A model generated the notes under the pieces. That model was not told where the DNA came from. It saw only the letters and a program-made list of their open reading frames with translations, and did not search any database. From Ulva prolifera (Eukaryota; Chlorophyta; Ulvophyceae; Ulvales; Ulvaceae), in the NCBI GenBank assembly GCA_023078555.1, contig CM041198.1:7177836-7241835 (forward strand): DNA of 64,000 nt, given 5' to 3'. Below are positions 57,501-64,000 of this stretch, in pieces. The position numbers were made by a program, and so were the translations under genes. Positions within the stretch are counted from its first letter, which is position 1, and every line of letters begins with the position of its first letter.

Positions 57501-59658
57501 CTGACTTTCACCTGCTGCAGAGTGTATGCATGCCAGATCACTTTTACTGCTCATCCGTTAATGCGCATCCGACGCACCACAGACGCATGCTGCAGCTGCG
57601 GCCTCGCACCATGCTGTCGTGATATCGATGCCGCGGGCGAGATAGCGTCGTCCACTTGCACAGATAGACACCTACCGTCGTCAATGGCACGCGACATTGT
57701 CCCGTGTTTTTCTCGCTCACAAAAGCTGTTCTAGGCAGCACCTGGGTGCATGCACTCGCAATCTTCAAATCTATCTTCCGCAGATCGGCACACAGCAGCA
57801 AGCTATCCTGTTGAAGCATACAGGTGGGTCTATTTGGTTGAGAGTCAGTTCTGCCTTTGTAATGCCGCAACGGAAGTCGCTACGGTGTCTCCTGTGATTA
57901 GCGGCAAATGTGCCGCTGCCGGCCACTGTGCTGCCGTATGGCCCCCAGAAATAGAGCTACCGCTTTGAACGTCCGTTTAAGTTGATTTTGTCGTGTGTGC
58001 GGTCCTCGATGTCTGCTTTTGTTGAATTCGTTCTCATCGATACTCCAGATGTAGTGCCACGTGTGTTGCTTGAGATCGGCAGACATATGATTATGAATGC
58101 TGGAAGCCTTACCGTCTTGCATACGTGGTGCAAGTGCTTCGAAACTTCCGATCCTGCGTTGTGAGCAGTCGTCATTTCGTCGCTCGTCGGAACTGCAGGC
58201 TGAACGAGTTCTGGGAGCCCTGGAGCACTGAGTACTGCGCGCCGAGTTTGAAGGTTTCAGTTAGGCATATACGACGCACGCTGGGTCGACCCCGTGTGCA
58301 GCGATTGTGCGGGCATGCAGTAGTTCGCGTTCCTTAGTCAATTTCGATTGAGTGTAGTTTGCACCCATGGCCCGTTCCAGCTTGTCATTGCCAGGTGGAC
58401 TTCAACCTTGAGCAAGTGTCGTCCACATGTGCAGTAGTAGTACACGAACGCATGAATTCTGGCAACGTCTCAACAATTTGCTCCGCATCAATTGATACGT
58501 TCCTCATCGCCTGCTGCGTTTGATGGGCGATACGAGTCGTGGTTGGCAAGGAGTAAACAGAACGAGGCAGCTACCCACACACTTATCCCAAGGGCGAGAA
58601 AGTCACACAACACCGCTTGTGGTCGCAGCTTAATTACAGGTACAATCATAGCCGACAGATTGGCAGTTCGTACACCGGAAGCCGTCTGGGTTGTGCCCGA
58701 AACGCAAGGCGTGCATGCAGGTTCTCCCAGTCCACCGGCAATGGACAATAACAAGATGATATTCGGCTCAAAGGGCATGCTTATAACTGATGGTGTGAAT
58801 TATTCTTCTGCATGTGCGCAATTCGTGTCGTGCTGCCTCTCTCTGTGGCACCGAATGCCTTTCGGTGCTTCCACTATGCGTTCTCAATATCGTCGGAGCA
58901 GCTGTACGTCCAAAAAAATAGTCGTCCGATATCATCCGACACCTTCCTTTCGTTCGACGGTCCAGCAGCATCAGCATTCGCTGTGTACTGCAAGCACTGT
59001 AAGAACTGCACCAGGGCATGAAACACAAGTGACGTCCAAAGCGTTTTGACTGCCCCGTTCATTGCCTCTGATGCCTCTGATGTTCCACTGTTTTTATATC
59101 GGCATGGCATCAATGCTGAGGCAGGTAGTTATGCACATTCTTGACTCCCATCTGTTCCTCTTACCTGCATCTGCAACCACATGGCCGTGACCGATATCTG
59201 GCCTCGACACAGACTAGAATTATGTGCACAGGGATCCTATCAAGAGTCTGCGACTCACTTGAAACGCATTTTTGTGTGGACCACTGCCACCATGGTCCCT
59301 GCACATGTACATGTTTCACAGCAATGCGAGCAGTACTGCCAATCCCTTGACCTTGTACATCCATAATTTCCACTGCATTCAATGTCGTCCTTGCTCGGAA
59401 AGGACGTGGTCAACTTGCCGCAGTGCTCTGGTACCAAATTGTAGAGCGCTGCCCTGCATCTCAGGAAGCACATATCCACTGATCGGATTAGGCTGCTCAC
59501 GTCCCTGCAAAGCTGCTCTTCTTGTTTGCTCTTCTGTCACAGTAGTGCAAGTCAGCAAACTGCCGCGAGGGCCACTGGCCAGTCAATCGCATGTCTAGAT
59601 CTCCTTCACATCATCACAGTAAGTCAACAGCACATACTGTTTTCTTATACTGTACTAA
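54541..59658. other. Unassigned region
   Basis: No known protein was recognised. Open segments with good splice-like borders occur on the plus strand at about 57190-57290 (RVQKEVDMDCTKCVNIAA), 57780-57830, 57845-57965 and 57990-58165 (SMSAFVEFVLIDTPDVVPRV), and 58492-59049. They lack the G/C third-position bias of the confident exons, so they are either exons of a different gene class or decayed sequence. A 15-base G run lies at 55197-55211. Two TGTCCTTGTAACA-type repeats lie in inverted orientation at 57059-57098 and 57298-57326. Confidence 0.5.
57059..57326. repeat. Inverted pair of the dispersed TGTCCTTGTAACA-ended repeat
   Basis: The copy at 57059-57098 (+) and the copy at 57298-57326 (-) face outward-to-inward about 200 bp apart. 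This could be two independent tails or the ends of one small inverted-repeat element. Confidence 0.5.
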
Positions 59659-60884
59659 ATGAAGTCCATCGCCATTGAGGCCAGCGTTACATGGGGTCTA
59701 GGTCAAAAAAATGTAATCTTTGGTGTGTCAGTCAACCCGAAGGATCATGATAAACTATACCTACGTAAGTACCTAGAAACCCCAGCGCTACGCTTTACAT
59801 GTCGATGCGTTTAATTTAGTACGGATCTTGCCATTATTTCAACAATGAGCTAGTTCTGGCTAATAAGAGTACGCCGATAGTCACCCGCCTGACCCGCCTT
59901 GACATGCACATCGCGCCACCCGCACAGGCAATTGCGTTTGCCGACCCTGCGACACACATTTTCACAGAACCTCGGGCAGCCGCCTCGCTTAACACGAGGA
60001 CAACGTGCAAAGCACCGCGATTTGAGGGTCGGCAGAGCCTGAATGCGTTGGTAGATCCAGGGTTTCCTGCGTCACGTCTCACAGCCATGCCCCAGCAGCA
60101 GCACCAGTTCAACCCGCAACACCCGCACCTGACTCATCTGTGAGTACCACTCTCTGTGCCCCAAAAGCCACCCGGGCCGGTCGCGGCACCGACCCCGTGC
60201 TGCGCCCATGCAGATCCAAACTCGCCCGCAGACCACTACATCGCAGCACAGCCCGCTCCGCGGCGCCGCGGTGACTCTCCGCGCGCCGCAGCACGCCTCG
60301 CGCAGCGGCGCGCTCGGCGCGGCCAGCGCGTGCAGCCCGCGATCCACACCGTCATGAAGATCACGCAGCGCCACCTCGCGCGCATCTACGGCAGCGCGCT
60401 GCGCTGCGGCGTCTCCCCGGCCGCCGCAGAGGCGCGCATCAACATGCTGCTGCGGGAGGCGCACGACGAGGGCTTCGGCGCCGCGCTCGACGCGTCGTGT
60501 TCAGACACGGAGCGCGCGTCAGACCGCGGGTCTGACGCCGACCGGATGTCCGCGGACGATGTGCCGCGTGTTGCGCGGCGTGCGGCGTGCAGCCCGACTG
60601 CGGCGCCACGGAGGCACTTTGGCCCGAGGAAGTTTGACCGGAGGCGGTTCGACAGGCAGTCGAGCGTGGAGGTGTCGTCGGCGTGCATGGAGGGGCGCGG
60701 CGCGCAGGATACTGCGCATGGACATCATGCGTGTGGGGTGCCGGAGGGCGGTGCGGCCGGGGAGTGGGCGGTGCGGCGGCGGGGGGTGCTCCGGTTGGAG
60801 CAGCAGCTGGCGGACGGGATGGCGGGATTGAATGTGTCGCCGGGGCGGGGGGAAGAGGGCGCGTCCGGGTTTGCTCCAGCGTGA
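59659..60884 (+). CDS. Probable small gene of unknown function, structure partly resolved
   Basis: Exon 1 (59659-59764) starts MKSIAIEASVTWGLGQKNVI and ends at a strong donor, C|GTAAGTACC, in phase 1. Exon 2 starts at 59854 after GAGCTAG and continues in frame (LLANKSTPIVTRLTRLDMH) to CT|GTGAGTACC at 60139. A GC-rich open frame follows to the stop at 60884, containing ITQRHLARIYGSALRCGVS and AEARINMLLREAHDEGF. Its codon use is like the confident genes, but I could not find a 3' splice site that joins it in frame to exon 2. It may be a separate gene starting near 60355 (MKITQRHLARIYGS). The last part is Arg/Gly-rich. No family recognised. Confidence 0.45.
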
Positions 60885-62465
60885 TGGGCCTGTTGCAGTG
60901 CTTATGCCACGCACTCGCGGCTGATCCGCTCATGATTGTCCATGATTGCCACGATGGGAGAGGTTATGACATGTATGGTTGATGGAGACTGCCGATCTCG
61001 CCCTGCTGCGGGAATTGAAATGTCCCTGCGTGTGTGGTAGAAATGGCTCGCCTGCTGCGTCGCGGATGCTACCCACGGCGGCAAACGGTTTTGAGGCGCA
61101 ACACAACATTGTAGCCATGCTGTGTTGCCTGGCCATGCTGCTGTGGCTTGCCTGCACGGCCATTCCGCGGCAGCAATTGATGTGACAGTGTGCCAGCCGA
61201 CAGTCCAGTTGAGCCGCACTGAGCCACATCCAAAGTGCCACACTCATGAGTGCCAGCAATGATGTGTGAGTATGTATCCTGAGAGACCGCGAGACGCGGG
61301 AGACGAGGGCGGGTGCATGAGCGCCTGGAGGGCGGCTATGCGAGATTCTTTGGGCCGAGCGTGCTCGACCAACAATAAGCGGACGGACCCCGGCAGTCGT
61401 CGACTGCGTGGGGTTTGCGTCTGTGTGCTGTGCTTACTTGTGCAGCCCTGGCAGAGCAGGCATCGTAATGATGCGTGTGGGCGTTGGGGCGAGTGCTTGC
61501 TTGCTTCCTGTGTTTGAGCTGCTGAGCTGGTGTGTGTGATTTGAGCGCTGATCGCATGACCACAGACTAGTGCAATGAAGCGATGGTTCTCCTGATTGTT
61601 TTGAGTGCAGCTCGGTGGATGCCTTGCGCACAGAGAATGTGCACTCTTGCCTTTACAACCTGACGTTTGAGCACCTGTCATCCCAATGTAAATTGTGTTT
61701 TCCTGACGTTGCAGTGTTCCTCTCTGGCCATATGCTTTTGCAAGCCACTTTGATTGGGCAGGTCTGTCACATAGAGACATTCGATTGGCACACTTCTGGG
61801 CCTGTGTTGCCTGGGCCCGTAACAGCTTGGTAGCACTTCTCTTGTCGTGGAACTGACAGCAGACGTGCACATGCAAACCACATGATACATTCACCAGTTG
61901 CTTGAATGCATGGAATCAGAGATGGCCATACGCAAATATCGGCAGGCAGCCCGACGACAGCTGTGCTCCCAGATGCCTTCACAAGTAGTGCACCTCCAAT
62001 GCAACGTGGCAGACTCTACGACGCAGACACTGTCTTTACCAACATACACCGCTACTGATTCAGTGTTCTCATGAGGCAGGTAGCGAAAGCATGGTCAACT
62101 CACACTGTTTCAGATACGTGCATACTCTTGGTGGCCAAGACAGTACAACGGCCCTGGTGCAGCAGGTGGTAGACGCGTTCCTGGGCAGCCACTCGTGGCC
62201 TTTCAGCACTCAAGGAGTTGGTGCTGCATGAGCTGGTTGTGCATGACCTTATCCCATGGCCCTTAGCCCATTTGTTACAAGCAAGACGATCAAGTACTAC
62301 AAGAAGAAGTCATACACCAGGGCACCTCTACCACATGTAAAGTGAATCTGGATTTACTGAGCCGCATCCTTTTTAGAGGACATTGTCAACTCCGAATGAA
62401 CAGGACCACATGCCAGAAGGGTCAACACATACAGCTAGACTCGTGGGTGACGGTCTTCAGTGCAG
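60885..62465. other. Interval between convergent genes, nothing recognised
   Basis: The longest open frame (61244-61894 minus, 216 codons) is Gln/His/Ser-rich with ordinary shadow-like composition and no known motif. No repeats of note were found. Confidence 0.55.
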
Positions 62466-63769
62466 CTATCCCTGATGTACCACTGTGGTGCCTCGCAGCC
62501 TCCTGAGGCGGGCATGCTGCATCAGAGCAGCCGGGTTGTCAGAGGCCGCAAGCACTGCATGCACCCGCCTCATCCCTAGAAGCGTGGCCATACTGACCAG
62601 CTGGCCTGGAGAGGCAGCTGCAGGCCTCGCGTCACGGCCGCTGGAGATCACAAGCATGTGCCTTGGGATCTTGGCTGCTAGGGCTGTGGCCATCGTTGCC
62701 ACTGCGGCCTCGAGCCTGCCGGATGTCACGGCTGCTGCACCATCAGGCAGGAGTGTCAGGCAGGAGGCTGATAGCTGCATATGTGTGGCTGTTCAGAGCA
62801 GCCTTCAGCTCACAACGCGCTGCATGTGCTGGAGTCTCCCATGGCAAGCACCCGATCCCATGTCGTGTAGCTCAGGTGCATGTTGCTGTGCCATACAGTG
62901 TTTGGCATGTTGGAAGGTCAAACAACAGTTGCGCACCTCTACAAAATAACAGAGACAGCTGTTTGCTGCCTAGAGAGAGTTGTAAGCAATGTGAACGCAG
63001 GGCTGTGCCACATGAAGTCTATCTTACGGTCCCAAGAAGATAGTGTGTGCATCTGAGCACAAAATCAGCAAGTTTTGCAGGGCCAGGGGGCAGCACCGGC
63101 TATCTGCAGCTCGATGTAGACATTCCTGGCGGTTGCGCGCGTGAGAAATGTCCCGTCTATCTTGGCACATTTGGAGGATGGGTCCAGGTTGATGCTGATC
63201 AGGTCCACAGGGAGAGTTGTGCATGCCAGCTGCAGCGTCTTCTTATCCTGGGGCTCCACTGAAACGATATCATACTTCTGCATTCAATGATGGCGTATTG
63301 TAGTGCAAGTCTGTGGTCCAAGGTAGCCTCGTGATCCTGTTGAGGCACCTAAGCTCCCCTTGCAGCACGGCAGCACATCACAGTGCACGCATCGAGAACT
63401 GACCGCGGCTAGCAACTTGCATGGTGCCATCAGGTCAGTAGATTCGACACCGAGGATGTTGATTCGCCCTGGACACCTGACGATGTTTCGCTCATCCTCC
63501 GGCCTCTGCACCAAGCGCCAGTGTCAACAAAACACGGGATACGCTGCTCCTCCACGTGAACAGGTGTGAGCGATCATGGGAGCCAAAAGTCCAAGTATGA
63601 ATGTAAAGTCTCCATAATCACCTACCTTTCCGGTGCTTGTGAACTTTTTAATGCTTCCCGACGGAACAGTCTCAACGCTAGTGACAATATCGAATCCGCG
63701 CTGTAGCTGCCGCTCCCCGGAGGAATTGTGCTGAGATCTTGCGTCTACTGGGAAAAGATCATAGAACAT
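62466..63769 (-). CDS. RPP30: RNase P/MRP protein subunit p30
   Basis: Minus-strand exons 63769-63626, 63505-63404, 63277-63097 and 62734-62466 join in frame to 231 aa, near the family length (human 268). The start MFYDL matches the conserved opening of Rpp30/Rpp1. Further family segments are KYDIVSVEPQD, LQLACTTLPVDLISI, TARNVYIELQIA, and the C-terminal HMLVISSGRDARPAA with LLGMRRVHAVLAASDNPAAL and ARLRRLRG. Rpp30 is a TIM-barrel-like subunit that binds the RNA of RNase P and RNase MRP in tRNA 5' processing and pre-rRNA cleavage. An in-frame ATG lies further upstream, but the family start favours 63769. The stop at 62466 follows the last conserved block closely; a further short exon is possible. 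Confidence 0.87.
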
Positions 63770-64000
63770 GATATCATAGATTCTACTGCTAGTACATTCT
63801 CGCCGTACCAAATTTGTCGTTCCTTGCGATTGTTGTAATCCGGCATCACATGTAGCCAGCACATCCTTATGCAGACATAGCTGGCGTGCAGGCAGTAAAG
63901 CGAACTCGTTTCATTACATGCAAATTCGCATGAAGTACAGCCCCTGCCCTCAGTATCGTTTGGACCAAGTGCACATCAACTCATGTCAAGCTCATTCGTA
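63770..64000. promoter_or_regulatory. Upstream region of RPP30
   Basis: It should contain the RPP30 promoter by position. No clear core element was identified. Confidence 0.35.

Noticed and set aside
62485-62949. 154-codon plus-strand open frame
   Set aside because: Antisense of RPP30 exon 4, which carries the conserved ISSG block.

Overview
This is nuclear DNA from a eukaryote, most likely a GC-rich microalga. Its genes are split by many short introns. Exons are GC-rich with strong G/C at third codon positions, and the gaps between genes are AT-richer. Most 5' splice sites read GTGCG and most 3' splice sites end in TGCAG. A protease-dead FtsH homologue (FtsHi type) and a fragment resembling plastid 16S rRNA inside an intron point to a plastid-bearing host. 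A green alga is my best guess, but the lineage is not proven.

Layout: (1) 1-6106 (+), the 3' part of an FtsHi-like AAA protein with intact ATPase motifs and no HEAGH zinc site. (2) 6653-15795 (+), a complete 14-exon ABCC/MRP-type ABC transporter of about 1401 aa. (3) 15796-20077, no confident gene. (4) 20078-24556 (-), an RGP1 homologue of about 719 aa; its introns carry the 16S-like fragment and a 554-bp TA-flanked inverted-repeat element. (5) 25706-30785 (+), a PhoD-like metallophosphatase of about 612 aa, transcribed divergently from RGP1. (6) 30786-50060, an AT-richer, repeat-rich stretch. It holds a family of secreted low-complexity protein genes on the minus strand (34.6, 45.1 and a broken copy near 47.4 kb), a LINE reverse-transcriptase tail, dispersed retrotransposon-tail-like repeats, long hairpins, and two diverged copies (about 40.4-42.3 and 48.3-50.06 kb) of a decayed unit. 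(7) about 51036-54540 (+), a multi-pass membrane protein with repeated helix pairs. (8) 54541-62465, mostly unassigned, with one probable small gene at 59659-60884 (+). (9) 62466-63769 (-), the RNase P/MRP subunit RPP30/RPP1.

The recognised genes are ordinary cell functions (plastid AAA machine, transporter, Rab6/Ypt6 exchange-factor subunit, phosphatase, RNase P subunit) and do not form a pathway. The most novel content is the secreted family, which pairs a similar leader exon with an unrelated low-complexity second exon at a phase-1 intron. Next are the intron features: sense-strand poly-C runs near donors, minisatellites, small inverted-repeat elements, and a 21-bp duplication across a splice donor. 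All exon boundaries were read by eye from reading frame, splice motifs and remembered family conservation; no search was run.
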